10,254 nt of DNA from contig CAKZYI010000800.1 of the NCBI GenBank assembly GCA_937884735.1, forward strand, positions 1 to 10,254, written 5' to 3'. The DNA comes from an uncultured Pleurocapsa sp. (lineage in GTDB: Bacteria > Cyanobacteriota > Cyanobacteriia > Cyanobacteriales > Xenococcaceae). A program made the translations under genes and the position numbers. The notes beneath the pieces are model-generated. The model was not told the DNA's origin. It saw only the letters and a program-made list of their open reading frames with translations, and did no database searches. Below, one piece after another: positions 1 to 6,501 of the stretch (positions are counted from its first letter, which is position 1; each line of letters opens with the position of its first letter).

Positions 1-194
1 TTATTCTTACGGCTAAAAATAGCTCTATCAGCAATTAAATCCTTTAGACAGATTTGAATCATCGAAATCGGACGATTGATCCGTCTACTAATTTCCTTGA
101 TTGTAATGCCAGTATTCCTGGCTTTAATCAGCTGCAAAATCTGTTCGTGAGTACCAATTCCAGGAGTGGCGCTAATTATGTTTATTTGTATCAC
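1..194 (-). CDS. Small winged-helix (HTH) DNA-binding protein, C-terminus cut off by the window edge
   Basis: This is an open frame on the minus strand starting at a GTG at 194-192 and running off the left edge, with 64 complete codons visible. The GTG is preceded by GAGGA about ten bases upstream, which supports this start. The visible protein begins VIQINIISATPGIG and continues with a helical stretch of winged-helix type: HEQILQLIKA (helix), GITIKEISRRINRPISMIQI (helix-turn-helix) and KDLIADRAIFSRK (third helix leading into a wing). That pattern suggests a small transcription regulator or DNA-binding protein in the cytoplasm. I do not recognise the exact family, and ligand and targets are unknown. 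It is divergent from tldD, with a 289-base spacer rich in inverted repeats that could carry its operator. The call of a real gene is fairly firm from the start signal and uninterrupted frame; the DNA-binding role is inferred from helix pattern only. Confidence 0.6.
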   Translation of the reverse strand, partial: MIQINIISATPGIGTHEQILQLIKARNTGITIKEISRRINRPISMIQICLKDLIADRAIFSRKN

Positions 195-234
195 TGGTTA
201 ATATTCCTCAGCCGTTAAATAAATAAGCGGTTAT

Positions 235-304
235 AAAAATAGTCATTTAGGGAAGAAAACATATAGTTATCCCCGCAGTTATATCCGCTATTTTTGGAAA
301 TGAC
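235..304. repeat. Overlapping inverted repeats in the divergent spacer before tldD
   Basis: AAAAATAG (235-242) is the reverse complement of CTATTTTT (288-295), and the adjoining GTCATTT (242-248) is the reverse complement of AAATGAC (298-304). The two pairings share base 242, so they are essentially alternatives or a stacked composite. The element lies between the start of the minus-strand winged-helix gene and tldD. It could be an operator or leader structure, or chance in AT-rich DNA. Confidence 0.3.
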
Positions 305-390
305 GACCGAGAATATACGTAAAGATATTTGGAGAAGTTGATTACTCTCAATTATTCTTATTAATTACAAATTCCTAAGTTTTTTTGTAT

Positions 391-408
391 GACATGTGAC
401 AACATGTC
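391..408. promoter_or_regulatory. Perfect 7-bp inverted repeat upstream of tldD, candidate operator
   Basis: GACATGT (391-397) and ACATGTC (402-408) form a perfect dyad with a GACA spacer. It lies 75 bases before the tldD ATG, just upstream of a loose promoter-like pair (TTGTAC at 420-425 and TAAAAT at 445-450, with a longer than ideal 19-base spacing). Such symmetry fits a dimeric regulator site, and the divergent winged-helix protein at 1-194 is one candidate binder. Binding is inferred; only the symmetry is seen. Confidence 0.35.
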
Positions 409-483
409 CTAACTTAATTTTGTACGGCTATACCCCAATATCGCTAAAATATAAGCCAAACAGCATTTTACAAGCTCAGATTT

Positions 484-1971
484 ATGTTGCAAGCTCCAAC
501 TGAAAAAACTCATCAAGAATTAGCTACTGTGGCGGTAGATTTGATTCGCCAGGCTGGTTGTGAATATGGTGATATTCGTATTTGTCACTATCGAAAACAA
601 AGTTTATCTGCACGAGATCGCTCTTTGAGTAGACTAGCTGATAATGTTAGTTCTGGTTTTGGAGTCAGAGTATTGTTAAATGGAGCTTGGGGTTTTGTTG
701 CATCCCATCGCATTAGCCCAGATGAGATTCGTCGGGTGGTTAACCTAGCAGTAGAAACAGCAAAGGGAAGTCACCTTACCCAACAACAGCCCGTTAAATT
801 AGTCCCTGTGGCAGCTTATCAAGATAAATACACTACTCCAATAAAAATTGACCCTTTTGAAGTTCCCATTCAAGAGAAAGCAGAATTATTGTTGAACATC
901 AACGAGCAGTTTTTAGCTCATGGAGACAAAGGAATCAAAAAAGCCTATTCCTTCCTAAGTTTTACCAAAGAAGACAAAATATTCGCTTCTACGGTAGGCT
1001 CAGTTATCGAACAAACCATCTATCGTAGCTTTCCTGGAATGGGCTGTACTGCGATCGCAAATGGAGACGCAAAAGGCAGAAATTACGAGCGTCCACCCCT
1101 TAATATTGGCTATGAGCATATAGATACTGCTGATTTGCTAGGAAACATAGAACGAGTAGCAAACGAAGCAGTAGAAAAAACTTACGCACCAGAGTTTATT
1201 AACGAGGGAAAAACTACTTTAATTTTAAAACCCAGTAACCTATTTTTGACCATTCACGAGTCGGTAGGACATCCCACCGAATTGGATCGAGTGTATGGTT
1301 ATGAGGCTAATTTTGCAGGAACGAGCTTTGCAACCACCGATAACCTCCACAAGTTGAGCTATGCAGCACCTTGGGTGAATTTTGTTGCCGATCGCACTCA
1401 ACCCAAAGGACGTAGTACTATGGCTTATGACGATGAGGGTGTACCCGCGCAAAAATGGTATGTAGTCAAAGATGGTATTCTCAACGACTATTTAACAGAT
1501 CGCGAAACTGCTCATCGTTTGGGAAGAGGTAGCAGCAACGGTAGTGCTTATGCAGATAGCTGGTCGAGTACTCCAATGGTGCGGATACCCAATTTGGGTT
1601 TAGAGCCAGGTAAAGCAGGAGACAGTCATACTGCTACTCTAGAAGAGATGATTGCCGATACCAAAGATGGCATTTTGATTGATGGTATTGGCAGCTTTTC
1701 TATCGATCAACAGCGACGCAACTTTCAGTTTGGGGGAGATGCCTTTTGGGAAGTCAAAAACGGTAAAGTAACGAAGATGCTAAAAGATGTTACCTATCAC
1801 AGCATGACAACCGACTTTTGGAACAGCGTTGATGCTCTAGGTGGAGAGTCAGAGTTAGTTCAGTGTGGCACCAATATGTGTGGTAAAGGCGAGCCGATGC
1901 AAGTTGCCCAGATGACTCATGCTTGTGTACCAGTTAGGGTAAGAGACATCCATGTAGGCAGAGGAGCTTAA
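484..1971 (+). CDS. tldD: TldD family metalloprotease
   Basis: This 495-residue protein matches the TldD/PmbA (TldD/TldE) family in length and motifs. TldD is the metal-bearing subunit of a cytoplasmic protease that in E. coli pairs with PmbA/TldE, acts on unfolded peptides, and is needed for microcin B17 maturation and CcdA turnover. The metal motif HExxxH is visible as HESVGH, giving ligands His258 and His263 and catalytic Glu259. The C-terminal CGKG segment carries Cys466, matching the third metal ligand known from the family. The N-terminal half (about 10-220) is the substrate-tunnel domain. Glycine-rich GVRVLLNGAWGF and the segment GRGSSNGSAYADS are typical of the family. No clear Shine-Dalgarno precedes the ATG, which is common in cyanobacteria. 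No pmbA gene lies beside it; the next gene is an unrelated kinase. A HIP1 octamer lies inside at 1051-1058. Assignment is confident; the physiological substrate here is unknown. Confidence 0.93.
   Translation: MLQAPTEKTHQELATVAVDLIRQAGCEYGDIRICHYRKQSLSARDRSLSRLADNVSSGFGVRVLLNGAWGFVASHRISPDEIRRVVNLAVETAKGSHLTQQQPVKLVPVAAYQDKYTTPIKIDPFEVPIQEKAELLLNINEQFLAHGDKGIKKAYSFLSFTKEDKIFASTVGSVIEQTIYRSFPGMGCTAIANGDAKGRNYERPPLNIGYEHIDTADLLGNIERVANEAVEKTYAPEFINEGKTTLILKPSNLFLTIHESVGHPTELDRVYGYEANFAGTSFATTDNLHKLSYAAPWVNFVADRTQPKGRSTMAYDDEGVPAQKWYVVKDGILNDYLTDRETAHRLGRGSSNGSAYADSWSSTPMVRIPNLGLEPGKAGDSHTATLEEMIADTKDGILIDGIGSFSIDQQRRNFQFGGDAFWEVKNGKVTKMLKDVTYHSMTTDFWNSVDALGGESELVQCGTNMCGKGEPMQVAQMTHACVPVRVRDIHVGRGA
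1051..1058. repeat. HIP1 octamer
   Basis: GCGATCGC, the highly iterated palindrome of cyanobacterial genomes, lies inside tldD. It supports the taxonomic reading and has no specific function evident here. Confidence 0.85.
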
Positions 1972-1991
1972 AACAGATCTTACAGATAAAT

Positions 1992-2020
1992 TAAGTATCA
2001 ATTACTTATTGCTTTTATTT
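1992..2020 (+). terminator. Weak hairpin with T-rich tail after tldD
   Basis: TAAGTA (1992-1997) and TACTTA (2003-2008) form a short stem with a 5-base loop, followed by the T-rich stretch TTGCTTTTATTT. It begins 20 bases past the tldD stop. The stem is short and AT-rich, so it would be a poor intrinsic terminator, but the position is right. Confidence 0.25.
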
Positions 2021-2060
2021 CCTAAGTCTCAACTAAGATATTGTATTTGTGGATAGAATT

Positions 2061-2095
2061 TTAAAGCGACAGGCTTTTAATCGAGATTGGGGAGG
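2061..2095 (+). promoter_or_regulatory. Leader hairpin and unusually close Shine-Dalgarno of the kinase gene
   Basis: GGGGAGG at 2089-2095 is a strong Shine-Dalgarno match but ends only two bases before the ATG at 2098, closer than the usual 5-9 bases. No other in-frame start is usable: the upstream TTG at 2047 runs into a stop after five codons, and no start codon follows soon downstream. A bulged hairpin, TTAAAGC (2061-2067) with GCTTTTAA (2073-2080), sits just upstream. The combination may limit translation; that is inference. Confidence 0.4.
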
Positions 2096-2097
2096 AT

Positions 2098-3225
2098 ATG
2101 ACAAATAATCTTAGGGAAGTAAATAAAATCGATCGCAACCTTATAGCGATCGCTAATCAATTTACATCAGAGAGCAAGGTTACTAACATTCAACAGTATG
2201 GCAGCGGTAATATCAATAGCACTTTCTTGGTTACCCTAGATGCAAAGCCTCCGTTCATTCTACAAAAAATAAACACAACTGTGTTTTGTCAACCAAAGCT
2301 GATCATGAAAAACATGTGTGTCCTCTCCGATTATGTCAGCCAAAGACTAGCGCAATCTAGCTTGTCCACAATAAATCGCCGCTGGCTTATTCCCCAAGTT
2401 TTATCTACTTCCCAACAGCAAAACTATTGGATAGCTGAAGATAATTCTTTTTGGCGTGCTATTAGCTTTATTGATAACTCTCAGTCTTTTGACACTATTC
2501 AAAATATCCAACATGGGCAAGAAATTGGCTATGGTTTGGGCATGTTTCATCATCTAATTAACGATCTTCCTATCGATCTTTTAGCCGATACTTTAGAGGG
2601 TTTTCATATTACACCTGGATATCTTAGACATTATCAAAAAGTAGTTAGCACCACTAAAATAAAATCATCTTCTGAGGTTGATTATTGTCTCAAAATTATT
2701 AGTGATCGCCCCAATCTTCCTCATGTTTTAGAGTCAGCTAAAGCTTCAGGTAAACTAACCATAAGAACTATTCACGGCGATCCTAAAATCAATAATATTA
2801 TGATTGATTGTTCTACTAATCAAGCAGTGGCAATGATCGATCTCGATACGGTTAAGCCTGGCTTAATTCATTATGATATTGGAGACTGTTTGCGATCAGG
2901 TTGCAATCGACTAGGAGAAGAAACCAAGGACTGGAAAAAGGTTAATTTTGACCCAGAACTAGCCGAAGCTATTTTACAGGGCTATTTATCTGTTGCTCAA
3001 AACTTTCTCACAGACGATGATTATAAATACATTTATGACTCAATTCGTTTATTAGCTTTTGAATTGGGATTAAGATTTTTTACTGATTATTTGGAAGGCA
3101 ATATCTACTTTAATATCAATCACCCAGAGCATAATTTAAATCGAGCCTTGATTCAATTTAAACTAACTGAAAGCATTGAAGAACAAGAAGCATCAATCAA
3201 AAATATAATTCAAAGATTAACTTAA
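2098..3225 (+). CDS. Aminoglycoside-phosphotransferase-fold kinase, NahK-like sugar 1-kinase
   Basis: This 375-residue cytoplasmic protein has the APH/choline-kinase fold. The N-lobe shows a glycine-containing nucleotide loop (YGSGNINSTF, about 38-47) followed by the strand FILQKIN with the likely ATP-binding lysine. The C-lobe has the Brenner motif HGDPKINNIM (226-235), giving catalytic Asp228 and metal-binding Asn233, and the DFG-equivalent IDLDTVKPG (247-255). The HGDPKxNN...IDLDTVKPGLIHYDIGD arrangement closely resembles N-acetylhexosamine 1-kinase (NahK/LnpB) of bifidobacteria, which phosphorylates GalNAc or GlcNAc at C1. Databases often label such proteins mucin desulfatase or aminoglycoside phosphotransferase, and antibiotic resistance is unlikely here. 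A sugar or amino-sugar substrate is inferred from family resemblance. The gene is followed after 5 bases by the DOMON-like gene, so the two are probably cotranscribed. A HIP1 octamer lies at 2146-2153. The fold is confident; the substrate is not. Confidence 0.85.
   Translation: MTNNLREVNKIDRNLIAIANQFTSESKVTNIQQYGSGNINSTFLVTLDAKPPFILQKINTTVFCQPKLIMKNMCVLSDYVSQRLAQSSLSTINRRWLIPQVLSTSQQQNYWIAEDNSFWRAISFIDNSQSFDTIQNIQHGQEIGYGLGMFHHLINDLPIDLLADTLEGFHITPGYLRHYQKVVSTTKIKSSSEVDYCLKIISDRPNLPHVLESAKASGKLTIRTIHGDPKINNIMIDCSTNQAVAMIDLDTVKPGLIHYDIGDCLRSGCNRLGEETKDWKKVNFDPELAEAILQGYLSVAQNFLTDDDYKYIYDSIRLLAFELGLRFFTDYLEGNIYFNINHPEHNLNRALIQFKLTESIEEQEASIKNIIQRLT
2146..2153. repeat. HIP1 octamer
   Basis: GCGATCGC lies near the 5' end of the kinase gene and extends to a 12-bp palindrome (TAGCGATCGCTA). 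A near-copy CGATCGC lies just before it at about 2129. Confidence 0.85.
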
Positions 3226-3230
3226 AAATA

Positions 3231-3797
3231 GTGACTAAAAACTATATAAATTCTGCAATAGAGAAAAATAATTTTAATTTAATTAGTTTTAATTCTGATA
3301 ATGTACCTCCAATTAAAATTAATGGCAATATATCTAAAATTGACAACCAGTTAAATATAAAATATTTACTTACAGGTGATTTATCTACAATTATTATTCC
3401 CCAATCAAACAAAACTCCTCTTCGTCAATACGATCTTTGGGAGCATACCTGTTTTGAATTATTTTTAAAACTTAAAGGTACAACTAGATACTGGGAATTT
3501 AATCTTGCACCATCAGGAAACTGGAATGTTTTTTACTTTCTAGATTACCGACTAAATATAATTGAAGAACAAGCCTTTGAGTCTTTCCCTTTTAAAGTGG
3601 CATTTCAGAGTCCAGAATCTTTAATAGCAGAAGCCAACATAGACTTAAGTAAGCTTGACATAACTAACAAAGACTTAGACATTGCCATTACCACAGTATT
3701 AGAAAATAAAGACGGACAGCTTAGTTATTGGGCATTAACTCATCCCGCCATAGAAGCTGACTTCCATCATCCAAATAGTTTTATAGTTAGCCTTTAA
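3231..3797 (+). CDS. DOMON-like domain protein
   Basis: This 188-residue protein starts at GTG five bases after the kinase stop, which suggests translational coupling. It matches the cyanobacterial and proteobacterial DOMON-like proteins, a single beta-sandwich domain. Recognisable landmarks are LWEHTCFELFL (69-79), YWEFNLAPSGNWNVFYF (87-103) with the DYR that follows, and the C-terminal SYWALTHPAIEADFHHPNSF. DOMON domains bind heme or sugars in characterised proteins; the ligand of this stand-alone type is unknown. There is no signal peptide or membrane segment, so it is probably cytoplasmic, unlike most DOMON proteins, which are extracytoplasmic. Tight linkage to a sugar-kinase-like gene makes a carbohydrate ligand an attractive inference. 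No strong Shine-Dalgarno is seen. The family call is fairly confident; function is open. Confidence 0.8.
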   Translation: MTKNYINSAIEKNNFNLISFNSDNVPPIKINGNISKIDNQLNIKYLLTGDLSTIIIPQSNKTPLRQYDLWEHTCFELFLKLKGTTRYWEFNLAPSGNWNVFYFLDYRLNIIEEQAFESFPFKVAFQSPESLIAEANIDLSKLDITNKDLDIAITTVLENKDGQLSYWALTHPAIEADFHHPNSFIVSL

Positions 3798-3933
3798 ATA
3801 CAATCGTATAAATTGCAGCTAGGACAAGCAAAGTTGCTAATGCATAAAAAACAGGTAGCAATCTAAAAAATGCTATGGCTTATCTACGAAGAAGGCAATA
3901 ACTACACAGATTGCTCATCGTTTATGAATTTAA

Positions 3934-3981
3934 AATTGTGACTTGTGACTTGTGACTTATTACTCCTAACTTGTCACAATT
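3934..3981. terminator. 9-bp inverted repeat between convergent genes, possible bidirectional hairpin
   Basis: AATTGTGAC (3934-3942) is the exact reverse complement of GTCACAATT (3973-3981). The loop is 30 bases and contains two more TTGTGAC copies, the last of which (3950-3956) can also pair with GTCACAA over a shorter loop. It sits at the 3' ends of two convergent genes and overlaps the minus-strand stop codon. There is no T-run, so termination is only a guess. The rest of the 3798-3979 spacer shows nothing I can name. Confidence 0.3.
3936..3956. repeat. Heptamer tandem repeat, three copies
   Basis: The unit TTGTGAC occurs three times in direct, uninterrupted succession in the convergent spacer after the DOMON-like gene. 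Short tandem heptamers of this kind are common in cyanobacterial intergenic DNA. A reverse-complement copy, GTCACAA, lies at 3973-3979. Confidence 0.8.
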
Positions 3982-4432
3982 AGATATTATCCTGTGAGCG
4001 ATCTACTTGCTCGATTAATTCTTGCCAAACTCCCGTGGGCTGCCAAATTCGATTCATAGGATACCTTGCTTTAGTTTCAGACAATTTTAAAACATGTTTC
4101 TGCCAAAAATAAATAAAGCAGGAGACGCGCATGTTTTTAGCACAGTGAACCCAAACTTGTTTATCTTTAATAGCTTGCATCACATCAAAAAACAATCTTA
4201 CATCTTTTAAAGTCGGATTTTCCCAGACAACAGGAATTTGAACATAAACCAATCCCAAATCGGTAACTACTTCTCCTTCGTTAGAAATAGCATTAGTCGA
4301 GCAAGACATTGCTAGATTGACTATAACTTGATACCCAGCATCCTTAATTGACCTAAATTGCTCTGATGTAGGTTGTCCTGAAGTGGCTAAATTATCATCA
4401 ATTTGATAGTAGTCTTGAATACTTTTAATCAC
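3980..4432 (-). CDS. Small atypical protein tyrosine phosphatase family protein
   Basis: The protein belongs to the bacterial dual-specificity-like phosphatase group. It opens with YYQIDDNLATSGQPTSEQF, the characteristic N-terminal element of this family. It then has VIVNLAMS (strand leading to the general-acid region), VQIPVVWENPT, and the phosphate loop VWVHCAKNMRVS, and ends with RIWQPTGVWQELIEQ. The nucleophile is the Cys and the phosphate-binding residue the Arg of HCAKNMR. The spacing is C-X4-R, one residue shorter than the classic CX5R loop, which I believe recurs in this subfamily. I chose the GTG at 4432 (150 residues, VIKSIQDYYQIDDNLATSG). The open frame extends to a TTG at 4522, but that would overlap the divergent prohibitin start and add 30 hydrophobic, AT-encoded residues atypical of the family. 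Substrate is unknown; phosphoprotein or phospho-metabolite are both possible. Confidence 0.75.
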   Translation of the reverse strand: MIKSIQDYYQIDDNLATSGQPTSEQFRSIKDAGYQVIVNLAMSCSTNAISNEGEVVTDLGLVYVQIPVVWENPTLKDVRLFFDVMQAIKDKQVWVHCAKNMRVSCFIYFWQKHVLKLSETKARYPMNRIWQPTGVWQELIEQVDRSQDNI

Positions 4433-4457
4433 TGCTAAATCGTTAAATACGATAAAC

Positions 4458-4486
4458 TTGCAAATACTGAATAATAACCTTATTTT
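4458..4486 (+). promoter_or_regulatory. Possible promoter of the prohibitin gene
   Basis: TTGCAA (4458-4463) and TATTTT (4481-4486) are separated by 17 bases, each matching four of six consensus positions. They lie in the 78-base divergent spacer, and the implied leader would be very short, ending in the strong ribosome site. The match is weak, in AT-rich DNA. Confidence 0.3.
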
Positions 4487-4492
4487 ATATAC

Positions 4493-4503
4493 AAAGAGGA
4501 GAA
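4493..4503 (+). promoter_or_regulatory. Strong ribosome binding site deciding a TTG start
   Basis: AAAGAGGAGAA precedes the TTG at 4511 by seven bases, an ideal spacing. It supports TTG as the real start of the prohibitin gene, because no ATG or GTG lies nearby in frame and the TTG frame gives the expected short cytoplasmic tail before the membrane segment. Confidence 0.7.
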
Positions 4504-4510
4504 TATAGTA

Positions 4511-5350
4511 TTGAATAGTCAATCACAAAATAGTTGGAAGCCATTGCTAGGTGGTATTAATGCTGCTTTAATCGTTTTGCTTGCTTTTAACTCATTTGTT
4601 ATACTCTATCCTGGTCAAGCTGGTGTATTGAGCATATTGGGTAAGGCTCAGGATGGAGTCTTGCTAGAGGGAATTCATTTTCGTCCACCTTTAGTTTCTA
4701 ATGTGGATATTTACGATCTTACAGTGCAAAAGTTTGAAGTACCCGCAGAAAGCTCTACTAAGGATTTGCAGGATCTCAAAGCTAGTTTTGCAATTAACTT
4801 TCGCCTCGATCCAATTCAGGTAGTCGAAATTCGCCGTAAACAAGGTACTTTGCAGAACATTGTCTCCAAAATCATTGCGCCTCAAACTCAAGAATCTTTT
4901 AAAATTGCTGCTGCTAGAAGAACAGTAGAAGAGGCAATTACCAAGCGTGACGAGCTTAAAGAAGATTTTGATAATGCTTTGGGCGAGCGTCTTGATAAGT
5001 ATGGTATTTTAATTCTAGATACTAGTGTGGTAGACCTCAGTTTTTCTCCTGAGTTTGCCAGAGCAGTAGAAGAAAAACAGATTGCCGAGCAAAAATCTCA
5101 AAGAGCAGTTTATGTTGCAAGAGAGGCAGAACAACAGGCTCAAGCAGACATCAACCGTGCTAAAGGTAAGGCGGAAGCACAAAGACTATTAGCAGAAACC
5201 CTAAGAGCGCAAGGTGGTGAATTAGTACTACAAAAAGAAGCGATCGAAGCTTGGCGAGAAGGTGGCGCACAAATGCCTAAAGTTTTGGTTACAGGAGGAG
5301 ATTCTCAAGGTGGAGTTCCTTTCTTATTTAATTTGGGAAATATGCAATAA
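4511..5350 (+). CDS. Prohibitin / SPFH (band 7) family membrane protein
   Basis: This 279-residue protein has the length and architecture of prohibitins, and resembles the cyanobacterial Slr1106 type. A short polar N-terminus is followed by one membrane segment (about 12-33, LLGGINAALIVLLAFNSFVILY). Next comes the SPFH domain (about 34-180, beginning PGQAGVLSILG and including LEGIHFRPPL and KFEVPAESSTKDLQDLKASFAINFRLDP). A charged alanine/glutamate-rich coiled coil (about 185-240, VEEKQIAEQKSQRAVYVAREAEQQAQ) and the C-terminal segment KVLVTGGDSQGGVPFLFNL complete it. Such proteins form large ring- or cage-like oligomers at the membrane, often associated with FtsH proteases; in cyanobacteria they occur in plasma and thylakoid membranes. 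Start is TTG with a strong Shine-Dalgarno. It is divergent from the small phosphatase and convergent with the FAD oxidoreductase. Family assignment is confident; partner proteins are inferred. Confidence 0.93.
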   Translation: MNSQSQNSWKPLLGGINAALIVLLAFNSFVILYPGQAGVLSILGKAQDGVLLEGIHFRPPLVSNVDIYDLTVQKFEVPAESSTKDLQDLKASFAINFRLDPIQVVEIRRKQGTLQNIVSKIIAPQTQESFKIAAARRTVEEAITKRDELKEDFDNALGERLDKYGILILDTSVVDLSFSPEFARAVEEKQIAEQKSQRAVYVAREAEQQAQADINRAKGKAEAQRLLAETLRAQGGELVLQKEAIEAWREGGAQMPKVLVTGGDSQGGVPFLFNLGNMQ

Positions 5351-5375
5351 ATCTAACTTGTAAATTTAATTTAAG

Positions 5376-5394
5376 AATTAATTAATGATTAATT
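5376..5394. terminator. Short AT hairpin between convergent genes
   Basis: AATTAAT (5376-5382) and ATTAATT (5388-5394) pair over a 5-base loop, with GATTTT following on the plus strand. It lies in the 31-base gap between the prohibitin and oxidoreductase stops and overlaps the latter's stop codon. A bidirectional terminator is plausible by position, but an all-AT stem is weak. Confidence 0.3.
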
Positions 5395-6386
5395 GATTTT
5401 GCAATAGCAATCCCCGATAATACTGCACCCTCTATTTTGGGTGCAACGAAAGCATCTCCTCCAAAAGTCAAAGATAATTCTGGCAACGTCAGACAAGATT
5501 GACCATAAAGCGTTTTTGGCAGACTGTAACGCCAACGATGGACTTGGTATTCAATAATAGAAGAATCTAGCCAGGTTGATGCCGCAGCAAACAGTTTTTG
5601 AGCAATATCTGCATCGGTATTATCCCAATTCTTCTCGCTAAAGCTAGGTGTGGCGTGAAGAGTTATAGCATGACCATTGGGGGAGATGCCTTTTTGATAG
5701 TTATCAGCCAGCCAGACTAAATTCTCATCTGCTATCCCTATTCCTCCAGGTTGAGGAATACTACTAGGTCGATCTAATAAGGCTAAGACTGCAATACAGC
5801 TATGATAGTCTACCTGTTCTAAGGACTGTCGAATATCTGGAGGTAAAGCTATATTAGAATCATCTAATAACTTGAGGGATTGAGGTACGGGGGGAGTCAT
5901 CACTAAAAAATCTCCCTGAAACTTTTTACCGCTATTAGTTTCTACTAGCCATTGGCGATCGTAATTTATTTTAAATACTCTGGTACTTGTACAAACATCA
6001 AGATCTTGCGCTAAATATTTGGCGATACCACGAGTACCATTAATTCCACAATAACGGGGTTTACCATCTACTTCATTAAAACCCTGACACCATTCTTTAA
6101 TGACTCCCTGTTCGAGCCAATCATCTACCCAGACTTGAAAACCTGGCTGTTTTACGCTGAAATATTGTGTTCCATAGTCACAAATCCCTTCAATCGTCTC
6201 AGAATATTTGATGCGACGAGTTGCTAAACGTCCGCCAATGCCTCTTCCTTTGTCTATTACAGTTACTTTGATTCCTTTACGTTGCAGCAAAGTAGCCGCA
6301 ATCAAACCCGAAATTCCTCCCCCAATAACGATCCCAGAAGAATTGTTATTAATTAGTTTATTAGAACGATCGCCTTTTTGAGACAT
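5382..6386 (-). CDS. NAD(P)/FAD-dependent oxidoreductase, renalase-like
   Basis: This 334-residue flavoprotein is of the COG3380/renalase-like amine-oxidase group. The Rossmann FAD motif is GIVIGGGISG (18-27, with Gly22, Gly24 and Gly27), preceded by about 17 disordered residues. Asp45 at the end of the second strand would bind the FAD ribose. GRGIGGRLATRR (47-58) is the second family signature, binding the pyrophosphate. The C-terminal FAD element LTFGGDAF...EGAVLSG (306-325) closes the fold. The middle (about 100-290) is the substrate domain, with HRWRYSLPK near its end. Renalase relatives oxidise dihydro-nicotinamide isomers; plant and cyanobacterial members are mostly uncharacterised, so the substrate here is unknown. 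It is probably cytoplasmic with no membrane segment. The ATG at 6386 has no clear Shine-Dalgarno. It is divergent from the lysozyme-like gene and convergent with prohibitin. Fold assignment is confident. Confidence 0.88.
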   Translation of the reverse strand: MSQKGDRSNKLINNNSSGIVIGGGISGLIAATLLQRKGIKVTVIDKGRGIGGRLATRRIKYSETIEGICDYGTQYFSVKQPGFQVWVDDWLEQGVIKEWCQGFNEVDGKPRYCGINGTRGIAKYLAQDLDVCTSTRVFKINYDRQWLVETNSGKKFQGDFLVMTPPVPQSLKLLDDSNIALPPDIRQSLEQVDYHSCIAVLALLDRPSSIPQPGGIGIADENLVWLADNYQKGISPNGHAITLHATPSFSEKNWDNTDADIAQKLFAAASTWLDSSIIEYQVHRWRYSLPKTLYGQSCLTLPELSLTFGGDAFVAPKIEGAVLSGIAIAKSINH

Positions 6387-6501
6387 TTATTTTAATTGAT
6401 TAACCATTAGCCATTAGATCATTATCTATAATTTTTCTACGATTTACACACCTAATTGTGGCGATCTAATTCATATTTTTAATTGATCCAAGTTACACAC
6501 T

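Noticed and set aside
1240..1452. 70-codon minus-strand frame inside tldD
   Set aside because: It lies wholly antisense to the conserved metal-site region of tldD, has no recognisable domain, and is explained as a shadow frame.
2098..3225. Reading the kinase as an antibiotic-resistance aminoglycoside phosphotransferase
   Set aside because: The HGDPKxNN and IDLDTVKPG context is that of NahK-like sugar kinases, and no resistance or mobile-element context is present.
4433..4522. N-terminal extension of the phosphatase to a TTG start
   Set aside because: It would overlap the divergent prohibitin start, has no ribosome site, and adds residues not expected before the family's IDDNLATSGQP beginning. 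It remains possible as a membrane-anchoring extension.
4691..4891. 66-codon minus-strand frame inside the prohibitin gene
   Set aside because: It is antisense to the SPFH domain coding sequence with no ribosome site and no recognisable features.
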